Assembly: GCA_964030475.1 (NCBI GenBank)
Contig: CAXIPT010000001.1
Coordinates: 11,747,823 to 11,811,822, forward strand
Direction: 5' to 3'
DNA length: 64,000 nt
Source: Tethya wilhelma
Taxonomy: Eukaryota; Porifera; Demospongiae; Tethyida; Tethyidae
In this document: positions 31,890-42,946 of the stretch, one piece after another
How the letters are laid out: every line of letters begins with the position of its first letter
Numbering within the stretch: position 1 is the first letter of the stretch
The notes under the pieces: generated by a model
The model's database searches: none
The model's input: only the letters and a program-made list of their open reading frames with translations
What the model was told of the DNA's origin: nothing
Made by a program: the position numbers and the translations under genes

Positions 31890-32920
31890 TCACTGGCGAG
31901 TGTCTGTCGTTGGCCCGCTGTGTGATCCTGCTCCAGTGTCTAGTTTTGGGCACTTGGACTTTGGGTGGCCTCCGGAGCACACCAGGCACACATGGCGAAA
32001 GCGGCATTGGCCACCAAACCTGCAGTCCCCATCATACTTGTTGTATTTCAGGCAAATCTGCTGCTGGCCGGCACGGCTCGCACTCTGAGGCTGCGATGAT
32101 TTCCCTCGAGAGACCGGGTATGGCTGGAAGCCGGGCCTTCTGCTCTCCCTCTTCATCGCTGCTTGGGACGAGTTGAAGGGGCACTCAGCGGAGTCGTGCT
32201 CGAGAGATACGCAATATTCGCACCATGACGCACTTCTGGCCCAGCCAGTAAAGGATCTTGAATAAATACTCGGGTCTACGTTGGACCAATCTCTCGATTT
32301 GGAGGCTGCCATAGCCCGTCGGTAGTTAGTATCATAGATGATCCAAGACGGCCACCTGAACTGGCTACTCGCTCTGATGATCTCACGCATATACGCCATC
32401 ATCTCGGGAATGATATCAGTATGGCGGGTGGCTAGGACCCCCACGTAGATTCCAAAGCACCTCACCCACGTAGCTATATCCGGGATTAGTCGCCGGCTCG
32501 ACTTCAACGAATCTGCTGCTTGGATCAAAAGCACATTGGGGGATGGGGATACAGATAGCGAGCCCTTCGGCAGGCTAGCTCGAGCTGGCGGTAGCTCACT
32601 AAAGTCGATGAACTCCCAGGCTAGGATTCGTTCAACAACTCTCTTTGGGAGTGCCGGGAGCCCGCGGCCCAGCGTAATTTCAGCAGGTTGGTGGAGACTG
32701 GAAGATAAAACTGACGCCAGTGGATTGTTCTCTGACAGGGATGACAGCACTGCATTCGCGGATACTGCCGAGCCTGAAGTCCCTGCGGCTGCAGACGTCT
32801 CTTGTGTGGTTCCCCCTGTTCTAGTGGGCTCGAGTTGGGGGGTTACTGCTCCCGCGAATGACTGCAGGTTGGAGGGAAGGTCTGCTGCTGCCGGCATCTC
32901 GCCCAAAGTAGGTGTGGCAC
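31890..32920 (-). CDS. DIRS-like element 1: gag exon 2
   Basis: An acceptor (CACTTTAG at 32921-32928 on the minus strand) precedes a frame starting GATPTLGEMPAAADLPSNLQ. The 338-codon frame from the internal Met at 32906 contains DIATWVRCFGIYVGVLATRH and, near its end, two cysteine-rich blocks (CEYCVSLEHDSAECPF and CRFGGQCRFRHVCLVCSGGH). Gag packages the element's RNA. This is one of the few unbroken TE frames in the window. The start depends on splicing to exon 1. Confidence 0.8.
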
Positions 32921-33609
32921 CTAAAGTGAGAGGCAGATTTCCATCAGACTAGGCATTACAATCAAAGATCCCCCTTGCAGCTTTTTTTTTTTTTTTTTTT
33001 TTTNNNNNNNNNNNNNNNNNNNNNNNNNNNNNNNNNNNNNNNNNNNNNNNNNNNNNNNNNNNNNNNNNNNNNNNNNNNNNNNNNNNNNNNNNNNNNNNNN
33101 NNNNNNNNNNNNNNNNNNNNNNNNNNNNNNNNNNNNNNNNNNNNNNNNNNNNNNNNNNNNNNNNNNNNNNNNNNNNNNNNNNNNNNNNNNNNNNNNNNNN
33201 NNNNNNNNNNNNNNNNNNNNNNNNNNNNNNNNNNNNNNNNNNNNNNNNNNNNNNNNNNNNNNNNNNNNNNNNNNNNNNNNNNNNNNNNNNNNNNNNNNNN
33301 NNNNNNNNNNNNNNNNNNNNNNNNNNNNNNNNNNNNNNNNNNNNNNNNNNNNNNNNNNNNNNNNNNNNNNNNNNNNNNNCCCTTTTTTTTTTTTTTTTTT
33401 TGGACCAGCTCTCTTTCTGGTCTCCGTCGCGCATCTTTGCAGCTTAATCGCATGTAGACAATGTTGTCCCCATGTGAAACTACCTAGGCTGCAATAGCAA
33501 CCGGCCAATGCACATGAACAGCATGCCTGAGAAACCTTTACGGTAACTTAGATCACGCTCACAAGGAGCGGAGAAAACCACAAATATAGTACGGTAACAA
33601 TCAACTCAC
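32921..33609 (-). other. DIRS gag intron with sequence gap
   Basis: Donor GTGAGT right after 33610 and an acceptor AG at 32921-32922 on the minus strand; splicing them in phase 1 would keep the frame. The intron contains the 376-base N gap. A spliced 5' exon for gag is unusual enough to deserve RNA support. Confidence 0.6.
33004..33379. other. Assembly gap (376 N) between poly-T runs
   Basis: The Ns are bordered by T-runs of about 21 (left) and about 19 (right). A homopolymer that stopped assembly is the simplest reading. Open frames running through the Ns are meaningless. Confidence 0.98.
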
Positions 33610-33748
33610 TCGAAGAGGATTGGGCGGTAGCAAGTTGTTCCGCCACTCTCGTGGTGATTGCTTGCACCAAGGTATCCGGTAATGGGTCGGGGAGCTCGGA
33701 GGCTCGGACGGTAGCACTCGTGGCAGCCGATGGATTCTCGACGGACAT
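33610..33748 (-). CDS. DIRS-like element 1: gag exon 1
   Basis: ATG at 33748 on the minus strand opens MSVENPSAATSATVRASELP, 46 codons to a TCGA|GTGAGT donor. The copy at 19364 has the same start with four or so changes, which supports it as real coding sequence. Confidence 0.75.
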
Positions 33749-33968
33749 CGTACTTTGTTTTTTACACTCAGAGCAAACGAAAGCTGCAGAATCTTTCTAG
33801 ACGTACTGCTGTTGCGTCGTACAAGCAGAATGACTCCGAAGCCGGCTCCTACCCTAAAGTATAGCCTGCGCGCTTCTGCCTCTGACCAATCCAGCTCCAC
33901 CTTGTCCCGCCAACTCTCTGCTGCGCGCGCGCCCCCTCAAATGTTAACCCGTTTTAACTTCGTTAAAA
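33749..33968 (-). mobile_element. DIRS-like element 1: 5' leader and terminal sequence
   Basis: Carries CCCTCAAATGTTAACCCGTT and TTTTAACTTCGTTAAAA, matching the reverse of 19138-19363. The terminal sequence continues at 35458 after a TIR element inserted here. Confidence 0.75.
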
Positions 33969-34300
33969 CATAGATAATATATTACACACCCGGGATTGGC
34001 AACTGAATAAATTAATATCATTAGCGCGTCCACTCCGACGAACTTCCGGTTTCCTTTGAAAAAAAGCGCGCGTGTTTAGCAGCTGGCAGCTGCTGTGTAG
34101 TACTATGCAAACTCAGTGGTACTTGAGACAAAGTGTTTTTACCACAAATTGGTTGTTGCAGGAAGTGATAAATGTTCCACTGTACATTGTAACATTTGTA
34201 ATTGCAGCTACTATATCATTATTCAGTGTTGCTTAAACAAAATGAATAACATGTAAAACTACTATATAGGTTCAACCCGCAGGGTATAACACATCGCAGT

Positions 34301-34525
34301 GTGCATGCACATAATGATATTGAACTTCTTCAAGTCTGGAATGGCATGATTGAAGACAGTGGTTTTAAAATCATTTTTTTGATTGGTTCTGAGTCGGCAG
34401 CCAATGTGCACTTTCTGTCACAAAGCAAACACAAAGCCTTGTCAGTGGTCGATGAGAAGTTACATGCCATGGATGAGCGGGTACACCACATGTACATGTC
34501 ATTAGCTTGGAACAGAGATCATTAA
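34301..34525 (+). CDS. Unrecognised 74-codon frame in the TIR element
   Basis: Starts MHAHNDIELLQVWNGMIEDS and ends at 34525. No motif is recognised. It could be chance. Confidence 0.15.
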   Translation: MHAHNDIELLQVWNGMIEDSGFKIIFLIGSESAANVHFLSQSKHKALSVVDEKLHAMDERVHHMYMSLAWNRDH

Positions 34526-34828
34526 CTGTTAGAGTATCACTCCTTGTGTACGCTGAGAGTGGCAAAGACACAGTCAGTTTCAGGGGAATTTACAGCGGCT
34601 GGCAGCCCCGAGATGATCCACATAGTACCTCAGTGGCATGATACCTAAACACAAATAATATTACTAGCATCATTGTGGTACACAACACCTCTATAGTAGC
34701 AGACAGCACACCTTAAACCATGCAATATGCATACAGCATTGCTACGGAACCATAAGTGAGTATATGGCACATTATATGATACTATACACTGCTTTTACTG
34801 TACTTTCACTGTACTTTTACTGTACTGT

Positions 34829-35150
34829 TGTAAATGCTGTCTCATAAATGTCTCCCTCATGCAAAACTTCATTATCTTGGGATACTAAAATGGAAAAAAA
34901 AATGTTAAACGCTTGATGGACTGAACAGATAGACCCCCCACAAAAAATCATACTTCCATAGCAACTGTTACCAGGTATAATGGAGCATTAACTTGCTTTT
35001 CTTAAGTAGTGTAAAATACTGCTTCATGAATGTCTAGCTCATGCAAAACTTCATTATAGTGAGGTACTAAAAGCACTAAGTAAATGCTGAATGCTCAACA
35101 GACTGAGCAGATAGACCCCCCACAAAAAATTTTACTACCGTAGCAACGCT
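34829..35150. repeat. Internal duplication of about 145 bp
   Basis: Two direct copies, roughly 34829-34975 and 35005-35150, share CTCATGCAAAACTTCATTAT, GACTGA(A/G)CAGATAGACCCCCC and ACAAAAAAT blocks, diverged by about a fifth. Confidence 0.75.
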
Positions 35151-35464
35151 AATTTCTGTTCAACAAAACGGCATTTATCTTCCAAGTATGGTAAGCATAA
35201 GTGTTTATACACGCTAGTATTGTGTATTACTGTACCTGTTTAGCTCCTACTACGTTCGTGGTTGACAAAACACACTACTCTTGTCTCAAGTGGCTCCCTT
35301 TACCACATGGCCGCTTCCTTTGGCTTCTGCTCTACTCACTTCCTGATCTAATTAAAAAACGCGCCGGAGTGGCCGTAGCCTTATGTATGGCAGCATAGGC
35401 GCTAATGATATTAATTTATTCAGTTGCCAATCCCGGGTGTGTAATATATTATCTATGGTTAAAA

Positions 35465-36184
35465 CTTATATCTCAGAAACTACAGTGTCTTGCAAGATTC
35501 TACACAACCATTTTCAAGATAATTTCGATTTATGAACGTAAGTACCTTCGGTTTGAACCATAGAGCGGCCATTCTTCACATTATCTAGTAACAGACAGAC
35601 GCACACACACGTACACACACACACGTACACACAAAACGACGACCGTAATCCTCTGCACGTGATACTCACGCGCCGAGGTGGTGTGCGTTATTTTAAGGTG
35701 AACCTTGAACCATGACCCAAATTGATTTGGAACATAGAATCAGACCGAATCGTTTAATATGTCAATTCGAGGCACTGGCAGTTCCCTTGTCATTGGCCAG
35801 TACCAGGACCAGATTGGGAAATTGAATGTTGTGATGCGAACAGGAATACAAAGTGGTATTACTATAGCAGAAGATTTATTGGTTAGTTCCCGTTGTGTTG
35901 TACAATTTTGTATTTGGGAAATTTGTGTGAATGTTGATTAAAATTTTGATGACCAAATGACTGATTTCTTCAGCAGCACTCTACAGAAACAATTAATACT
36001 TTTTTATTTATATGCTTTTGAAACGCTAGATAGTCTCACTAGTCACCATTTTGTTCAACTCGTGGGTAGAAACAGACAATATACATGTACTCCTTGTAGG
36101 GCTAATGAATTCGAGTGTGAAAAACTCATATAACACGCACGACCCACGTGTGAACTATTGGACTATCGGGCACATGACTTATCC
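35465..36184. other. Spacer with CA/GT-rich tract
   Basis: A short (CA)n-like stretch at about 35588-35635. A 60-codon open frame at 35759-35941 has no recognised domain. No gene supported. Confidence 0.4.
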
Positions 36185-36187
36185 TTA

Positions 36188-36542
36188 GGCCAGACAAACT
36201 TGATTTGTTGATTCTCATCTCAGCGCCCGCTTCTAGTTCAAACACGCCGCCTCAACTTTCATTATTGCGTTTTGCAAAGGGCACGCCCCCTATTTTAATA
36301 ATTAATAATCACGTGACCATTTGTAATCGTTGCCGTGGCAAGCCGTATGCACGATCGATCTGCAACCTGCGTGGCCATGGCTAAAGCCAGTCATCTCAAG
36401 GAAACTTCTTGTTATTTCAACACAAGACAGCGGCCTAGTTCAATGAAAATCAAATAATGAAATAATGAATAATGACCGCCCTCCCTCACCTAATTCCAGG
36501 AAATGGCTGATGAGAATCAACAAATCAAGTTTGTCTGGCCTT
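36188..36542. mobile_element. 355-bp MITE with TTA duplication
   Basis: Inverted ends GGCCAGACAAACTTGATTTG and CAAATCAAGTTTGTCTGGCC (pairing continues through GATTCTCATC), with TTA on both sides (36185-36187 and 36543-36545). A TWA-type 3-bp duplication suggests PIF/Harbinger. No coding content. Confidence 0.85.
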
Positions 36543-37223
36543 ACCTGGAGAAGTGGTGTTAGGGAGAGAAAGTTAGGCAATTAAAAATTTGGCTATTAAC
36601 CCTTTTGTGATCCTTCTTGAAATTAGTGTGTACTTCACTTAGTGTACTACAGCATTATCTTTTTTACTATAACCGTAACTTGCAAAATGCATGTCTAAAG
36701 TAATTCTCTTGCATATTCATGTATTTTCAGTATAAATTCACTCTGACAAAGACCCTACATGCACCATGCACATGTCAGTGCATGTAATAGCTAACTGCTC
36801 CCCCCCCCCCAATCCTNTTACTGACCGTGTCATGCAACAATACTATGATAATTTAGAGATATTCTTCTTCTCTGTCTTCTTTCTCTTTGCTTGGTTGAAC
36901 ATGTCTACTGCTCTTTTTTCTGCACAGCACTGATCTAGACTTGCAGCAGCATTTGAACTGTCCAAAACTAAATCAACTCTGAACAACATTCACCCATTCT
37001 CTCAATGTTATCACATCCACACATGCAAGTTTACAAACATGACGTCATCACCATGAACCTCACATTTGATTCATTATTGCGGACACAATACGTACTATTA
37101 CATCTGCAACACATTATTTAGGCGCTCACGCTCGCCCCCAAATGTCGTAGGCATTTGCTAGTAGTAAAAATTTCAAAAAAATTAGTAGTGTAGGAATGGG
37201 CAGTGCAGTAAAAAGTACTGGAA
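36543..37223. other. Spacer including a single N at 36817
   Basis: A C-run precedes the N. No gene recognised. The last 40 bases border the Gypsy LTR. Confidence 0.4.
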
Positions 37224-37368
37224 TGTAAAGTATTCGCACACTTCAACTTGTTATTACAATCTCACTATTACATCATAGACATGTGTAATATTAGAAAAAC
37301 GTATAATTAGAGTACATAAATGCTAACAGTCAATGTTCAATGTTCTGCGAATACGCGAGTCCGTTACA
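37224..37368 (-). mobile_element. Ty3/Gypsy element 1: 3' LTR (145 bp)
   Basis: TGTAAAGTATTCGCACACTT ... CGAGTCCGTTACA. Same as 48611-48755 except for two visible substitutions. On the minus strand a purine tract (AGGAGGGAGTG) precedes it. The last codon of pol ends inside the LTR (stop at 37364-37366). Confidence 0.95.
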
Positions 37369-38992
37369 ACACTCCCTCCTCTGGAGAAGCTCGACCCGAG
37401 CGTAGCATCATGAGCCGAGTAGGGGGATTGGTCTTGGTCCTGAGACTGTAACGTGTACTATGACGGACTCCAGAATCCTCAGTCACTCTGGGATTAACAT
37501 CGGAAGCACACTCAGTATCGGCCGAATCCGTGACACTTGAAGAACGGTCTTCCGGATCTTGAAATAACTCCTCCACCCACTTTGGTGCGGTACAAGGTCC
37601 CACTCGCTGACCACCATACCAATAGAATCCTGCTGGTAGGTTACTAGGGCATGGAGTCACTCTACCTTGATGAACCTGGATCTGACCCTTCTGTGGAAAG
37701 TATACAGGAACGACTGTTAGGTCAGGATCATTCTTCTCCATCACCCGATACGGGCCATGCCATGGTCGAGCAAGCTTTCGTTGTTTCCCTGTCTCCTCAT
37801 GTGGAAACCTCACTAGGACCCACTGTCCCAGCTTGAACTGGACATCACGAGAACGACGGTCATAGTTACGCTTGTACTTCTCTTGTGCTCTCTCCATGGA
37901 TGCTGCAGCCAACTCTCTGGCTGATGCAAGCGACAACATGAGCTCTTCACGATAATCATCGGCATCAGAAGGTTCGAGACTGTGTGGGTCTAGAAATGCC
38001 GCTTCGGTCGGTGTACGGCAATCAACACCAAGGAGCAAAAACGACGGTTTTTCACTGGTAGAACTGTGAGGAATGTTTCGGTAAGCCCACAGTAAACCTG
38101 GCAAGTACTGATCCCACTGTGAACCAAAACGATGTACATGCTTCTGGATCATAGACTTCAGTGTGCGGTTAAACCGCTCAACCATTCCGTCGCACTCCGG
38201 ATGGTAGGCCGTGGTGTTCAATTTCTTGATGCCTAGCATCTCACAAACTTCCAACATCAGATGTGACAACAGATTGGTACCTCTATCCGTGAGAATAGCC
38301 TCTGGTACTCCGAGCACAGGAACTACTTCTGTTGCAAGCAACTTCACAATGCGATGGGATTTTTGATCCGGCATTGGGAACACAAATGGCCACTTCGTCA
38401 GATAATCTTGAATTACAAGGACATATCTGTTCCCAGCTTGTGTGCGTGGGAGCTCCATTACATCCATTCCTAAAATTTGAAATGGTCTGGACACAGGAAT
38501 TGGGTGAAGTGGTGGGCGAGGTTTCCTACCTCCACCAGTGACGATGGCACAATCAGGACAACTCTTGGCAAATGAAATCGTGTCCCGGTACATTCCATCC
38601 CACCACCAGTGACGAACAAGTGTACCATACATTTTCTTCCCTGAAAAGTGGCCACCAAGTGATTGGGAGTGATGTTCAAGGAGGATACGTTGTCTCAACT
38701 GGCGTGGAACCGCAACCCTCTTCCTATGTTCCTGTTTAGGATCCAAGTAGTACAGGATCCCCTCCTCCAACACAAACAGGTCTCGTTGGATGACAACCCT
38801 CCGAGCTCTCCGGTCATCTTCTGGCAACTCTCCTGTTTCCATGTACCTCTTGATCTCTCGTAACTCAGGATCTTTGTCTTGATCTTCTGCCAGAGTTGTA
38901 GATCGAGGATCAGCTGGGGCAGCCTTCAGTAGAACATCGATAGACTCTTCGTCGCCATCTCCATGGGGTGTCTGGACAGCTGCAACCTGCAC
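37364..38992 (-). pseudogene. Ty3/Gypsy element 1: integrase and C-terminus
   Basis: A 542-codon frame. It has the H-H-C-C zinc region (ILLEHHSQSLGGHFSGKKMY then SCPDCAI), catalytic D (GMDVMELPRTQ), D (AILTDRGTNLLS) and E (PECDGMVERFNRTLK), then a C-terminal domain with QWVLVRFPHEETG and a DLTVVPVYF-like end. This frame alone is intact and could encode an integrase-like segment, but the rest of pol is broken, so the element as a whole is dead. Confidence 0.9.
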
Positions 38993-39480
38993 CTCACTCT
39001 CTGATATACCCTGGCTAGGGGCATCTCCTTGTGGAACGCATCTGCACTCACATTAGCAGCACCGGAACGGTATACCACCTTTAGATCTCTCAATCCTGCT
39101 ACATAGACCTTAGTCCACCAGCGAGCATGTTTTCCTGATGGGCTTGATGTCTCGAGTACTGCTTTCACAGCTGCGTGGTCCGTGAGTACTGTCACACTCT
39201 GGCCATACACGTAGTAGTGGAAATGCGTCAGACCCAAAACTACGGCCAAGGTCTCCAGCTCAGTAATGCTGTAGTTCTGTTCTGCTGGTGTCAATGCACG
39301 GCTGGCATACGCCACCGGGTGCAGCTTCCCATCCTCTTGCACTTAGGAAAGGACAGCGCCTAACCCACTAATACTGGCATCTGTCTCCAGCGTGAATGGC
39401 TTGACAAACGAAGGATAAGCAAGCACTGGGGCACAAGTTAGCTTCTCCTTTAGTAGTGTGAACGCCTTCTGACACGGCTC
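38926..39480 (-). pseudogene. Ty3/Gypsy element 1: RNase H
   Basis: [14 protein letters not shown] and [15 protein letters not shown] are followed by a stop at about 39343, then HPVAYASRALTPAEQNYSIT, TVLTDHAAVKAVL and ending VYRSGAANVSADAFHKE. RNase H of the Ty3 type with a nonsense codon splitting it. It links the RT to the integrase frame. Confidence 0.85.
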
Positions 39481-40340
39481 ACTCCATTGAAAATGGACAT
39501 CCTTGCGGGTAAGATCTGCTTAGCAATGTTCGAAAACCCAGGGATAAAGCATCGGTAATACAATGCCAGCCCCATGAAACGACGAACTTCACTGAGGTTC
39601 TGAGGAGGCAAAAATCATTGACTGCACTGACGATCCAAGGATTGGTCTTCAGTCCCGCAGGTGTGATCAGATGACCCAGGTACTCCACCTCACTTCGTAT
39701 GAATTGGCACTTAGAAAGACGTAGCTTCAAACCCGCCTTCTGGATTCTCTCAAGGACTGCTTGTAGGTGTTCCATCTAGAGTCCTTGAAAAGATGACAAT
39801 GTCATCCAAGTATACTCCCACAAAATCAGGGCCATCGTCTGGATTCAGACCGTACAAAACCCTATCCATTAGACGTTGGAAAACGGAAGGAGCATTGGCC
39901 AGCCCACACGGCATCACCCTAAATTCATATAGGCCTTGAGGAGTCACAAATGCTGTTTTCTCTCGGGACTCTTCTTGGACACGAATCTGCCAGTAACCAG
40001 CAGCAAGATCTAAAGTGCTGAAATACTTGCACTCACCCAGTTGATCGAGCAGGTCGTCAATTCTAGGTAAGGGGTAGGTGTCTGCCTTGGTTACAGCATT
40101 CACCTGACGATAGTCGATGCAGAAGCGATGGCTCCTATCCTTCTTGCGGACCATAACCACCAGGCTAGCCCAGGGACTTGATGAAGGTTGGATCACTTCG
40201 CTGTCTGGACACCTCTTGCCTAACCACATGTGGCATTCTCCTTGCTGGCTGTCTCTTTGGCTCAGCATCACCAGTGTGGATCTCCATCTCCACCAGATCC
40301 GCCTCACCTCTCTCACCTTCCTCCAAGCAAAAAGCAGCAT
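39479..40340 (-). pseudogene. Ty3/Gypsy element 1: reverse transcriptase
   Basis: ASLVVMVRKKDRSHRFCIDY, STLDLAAGYWQIRV (first Asp), PCGLANAPSVFQRLMDRVL and VGVYLDDIVIFSRT (Y-L-D-D intact). A frame change near 39770 leads to GLKLRLSKCQFIRSEVEYLG (thumb). Catalytic residues survive but the frame does not. Confidence 0.92.
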
Positions 40341-40690
40341 GGTGCTGTTGGAGCAGGTCCACTAGTTGGCGCCTCTGATCACAATCCAACTGCTCAGTCT
40401 CCCCAAGAGTGGTAGATAACTTCTCTCTTCTGCTCTCCACTCGCTGGGGATCCATTATCGGGGGGCTGACTTGGTTTACTACCACATCATCTTTCAGATG
40501 ACCACTGGGTTCTTTTTCTGAAGGCTCAGTTATCTGGACACAAGACGCTGTTCCCAACAATTCTCCACCCTTCAGTTGGCACGACAAACCAGTGGGATTA
40601 GACACCAAGGTATGAGCAACCTGTCCTGCAACCAATAGCAGTGCAGAGTCAACCTCGACCCCATCCTCACGACTAACAGGGTCCAACAAT
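40165..40690 (-). pseudogene. Ty3/Gypsy element 1: protease-RT connector
   Basis: Frame 40689-40165 ends in RRMPHVVRQEV, the block just before RT. It contains TLGETEQLDCDQRRQLVDLL. A frameshift separates it from the RT frame. Confidence 0.75.
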
Positions 40691-41142
40691 AATGAGTGTT
40701 CTCCTTGAGCTTGGGATCATCAAGTACCACCAAGATGTGGTTCCTCTCAAGCGGACAACTCCAAAAGTTTCGGAGCAGATGGATCCTGTGCTAGAAGTGG
40801 ACGGTAAAGAGACAGAAGAAGATGTTGTGGTACCCACCCCACCGTTCGTGTTAGCCTGGTCCATTCAGCATCACTCCTTCGACATCAAAGCAAGCTGGTA
40901 GAGGTCAGAGTGGAGCATCTGTCTGCATACCCCCTCGGAAAGCATGAGTTGCTCATGTGCGTCCATCTTAACATACACTGAGGTCTTCATGGTCTTGTCG
41001 GCAAAGGTTATGTCCAGCTCCATCCTACCATCCAATCGGAATGGCTTCTGGTCATATGTCCTTGGAGTCTTGTCAGGAGGGTGGAAGTCTCTCTTACGGA
41101 GCCGGGCTGCTGAGGCTACTCGCTTAAACAGCTCACCTCCTA
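40691..41142 (-). pseudogene. Ty3/Gypsy element 1: protease, active-site residue lost
   Basis: After the gag end the frame reads TSCGCGADITIVGGELFKR near 41105-41165, then FRLDGRMELDITFADKTM and YVKMDAHEQL. In retropepsins this block carries the catalytic D-[S/T]-G; here G-C-G takes its place, so the catalytic Asp is absent. Stops lie further down. Confidence 0.75.
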
Positions 41143-42529
41143 CTATCGTGATGTCAGCCCCACACCCACAGCTGGTACTCTCTGCAGGCAGACATTGGCC
41201 CCTTGTGGCATACTGCCACGATCAGCCAGTAGGAAATCTACAGGGTCGACTGGTTCAGTCTGCACACTGGATGCATCATCACACTTGGACGTGACCTGAC
41301 GCGTACGTCCCGAGTTGTCTTCAGTGCGAGGTTTGTTAGGCTTCCCTCGGCTCTCTGACTTCTTACGAGGACACTGTCTGGCCAGGTGGTTGGTGTCCCC
41401 ACATACATAACATTTACGCTCTGTTGACTTATCACCCCGTCTTTCTTGTGCAGTCGTACTGTCAGATGCAGTCTTCTTGTTTGCTCGACTACCTGACAGG
41501 TTCTGAGGCTTAGGTGCATTCTGATATTGCTGTCGCTTCCTCAATTCCGCGAGCCTCTGTTCCTCTGTCTTAGCTGCCACACGTAGTGTGGTGTAGGAAG
41601 TTGCACCAGAAACTGATGGCGCTCGCATCAAATCGTACCTGAGGCCCTCATGAAGCTGTCCGAACAGCAAAGTATCTCTCGTCTCCTGTACTAGGCCATC
41701 CCGTCCATACGCTCTCCTGTAGGACTTCTCTAGACGTCTGATAAACTCGTCAACAGCCTCACCCTCTTGTTGCTTGGTATAGCGAAAGTCCTGGGCAGCC
41801 AGTATCTTGCTGCCAGGCTCCAGACGGGTACATAGAGCATCAACTTCAACTGCTAGGGATTCTTTGTCAGCACTATCTATAACAGCTCCCACTCTTGCAG
41901 TGCCCGTCCACGTAAGTGTCCAGCATGTGATCTTCTTCACTCCAACCATACCACGATGCAGCTCGCTTGAGTGACGGCAACCAGTCATCAAAGTGTACAT
42001 CTTCACTTTCTGCATCGAATGAATCGACTGGGGGCGCTTTGCCAGGCCTAGTTGTGTGTGCAGGCCCACGACCTCGTGGAGGTATCAGTGATCCAGGTAG
42101 AGCCACTGGCGAGCTTAGTTCACTCCCAGGGTAACCACATGTACAGCTTGCTAGCTGTTCCTTCAGATGTGAAATTTCATCATCTTTGCTAGTGATAGCT
42201 TCATCAAACTCTGCCAATTGTGCAGGTGGACTCACAGCCAAGAACTCCCCTTCCTCATCTACCAGGCTCAGATGATGTCCATCCTCAACATCAGTCACAT
42301 ACACCTGGACGTTAGAGGGCTCTTTACCCAGCTCTCTGAGTTTTCCCTCAACAATCAACGTAATCTCTGCTGATGACGCAGCCTCAGGCACTTCAAGAGC
42401 ACCCGTTAATTGTTTCCACATAGCAGCCGTAATCTTCCGTGAATTTAGGGGGAGTGGCTTGCCACCACGTGCAGGCTCCAGTGTGACATGGACAGGCTCG
42501 GCTTCGCTGCCTTCCTTCTGCCCCGACAT
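41143..42529 (-). pseudogene. Ty3/Gypsy element 1: gag
   Basis: ATG at 42529. First frame to 41873: MSGQKEGSEAEPVHVTLEPA, an EGKLRELGK block and the SKDDEISHLKEQL coiled coil. A frameshift near 41885 leads to a capsid-like region (FRYTKQQEGEAVDEFIRRLE) and one CCHC zinc knuckle (CYVCGDTNHLARQC at about 41369-41410). Frame loss makes it inactive. The fragment at 194-715 is the same family. Confidence 0.88.
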
Positions 42530-42686
42530 GATAGTGTCTTCAGGTGCTACACGTCCGATATCCCACGAGGTATTAACTCGCAGGCCCTCTAGTCATAGCC
42601 ACTATACTCAATTCTTCTAGTAGCCAACAACCGGGCCGTCTCCCTCGTGGCCTCGGTAAGGCACCACACACAAACTCCTAGACTAC
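42530..42686 (-). mobile_element. Ty3/Gypsy element 1: leader next to the insertion
   Basis: Untranslated leader between gag and the BEL/Pao insertion. Its last five bases ACTAC (42682-42686) are the left target duplication; the rest of the leader resumes after 48492. Confidence 0.8.
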
Positions 42687-42870
42687 TGTGGAGAATTGTA
42701 AACTCATTTACATATTCATGATTTGTATCACATGACCAGAGCACATGTTAATGTTCTTGATAAAAAGAAGTTGATGAGATGTCGCTAACTAAATCTTAAG
42801 CAAACGAATCATTTCGCGAGTGCCGCTGTAAAAGAATTAGTCATAGGGCCAGAGGTAAGCGTTATTTACA
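42687..42870 (+). mobile_element. BEL/Pao element 2: 5' LTR (184 bp)
   Basis: TGTGGAGAATTGTAAACTCA ... GTAAGCGTTATTTACA. It differs from the 3' LTR (48304-48487) at four positions (about 98% identity), so the element is not very old. Confidence 0.95.
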
Positions 42871-42888
42871 TGGTCCTTCGAGCCGGAT
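42871..42888 (+). promoter_or_regulatory. BEL/Pao element 2: primer-binding site
   Basis: TGGTCCTTCGAGCCGGAT starts directly after the 5' LTR. The TGG start matches the CCA 3' end of a tRNA primer. The tRNA identity was not determined. Confidence 0.75.
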
Positions 42889-42946
42889 GATTCTTGCCGA
42901 ATACAGGTTGCAAGACGAGAGAACGGCGCTCTAATTGAGGCCCACT

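Larger units (their letters stand above)
33969..35457. mobile_element. 1.49-kb TIR element in the DIRS 5' end
   Basis: Terminal inverted repeats of about 59 bp begin CATAGATAATATATTACACA and end with the complement TGTGTAATATATTATCTATG. GTTAAAA (7 bp) is duplicated at 33962-33968 and 35458-35464. The interior has no recognised transposase. A 7-bp duplication with these ends does not fit a superfamily I can name with certainty. Confidence 0.9.

Noticed and set aside
32921..33508. Open frames of up to 195 codons across 33004-33379
   Set aside because: They run through the N gap; most residues are unknown and the ends are poly-T/poly-A.
35588..35635. CA-rich tract as a regulatory element
   Set aside because: A simple microsatellite without nearby gene evidence.
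36781..36820. C-run near the N at 36817 as a G-quadruplex
   Set aside because: It is a single homopolymer run next to an uncertain base, so it cannot be read reliably.
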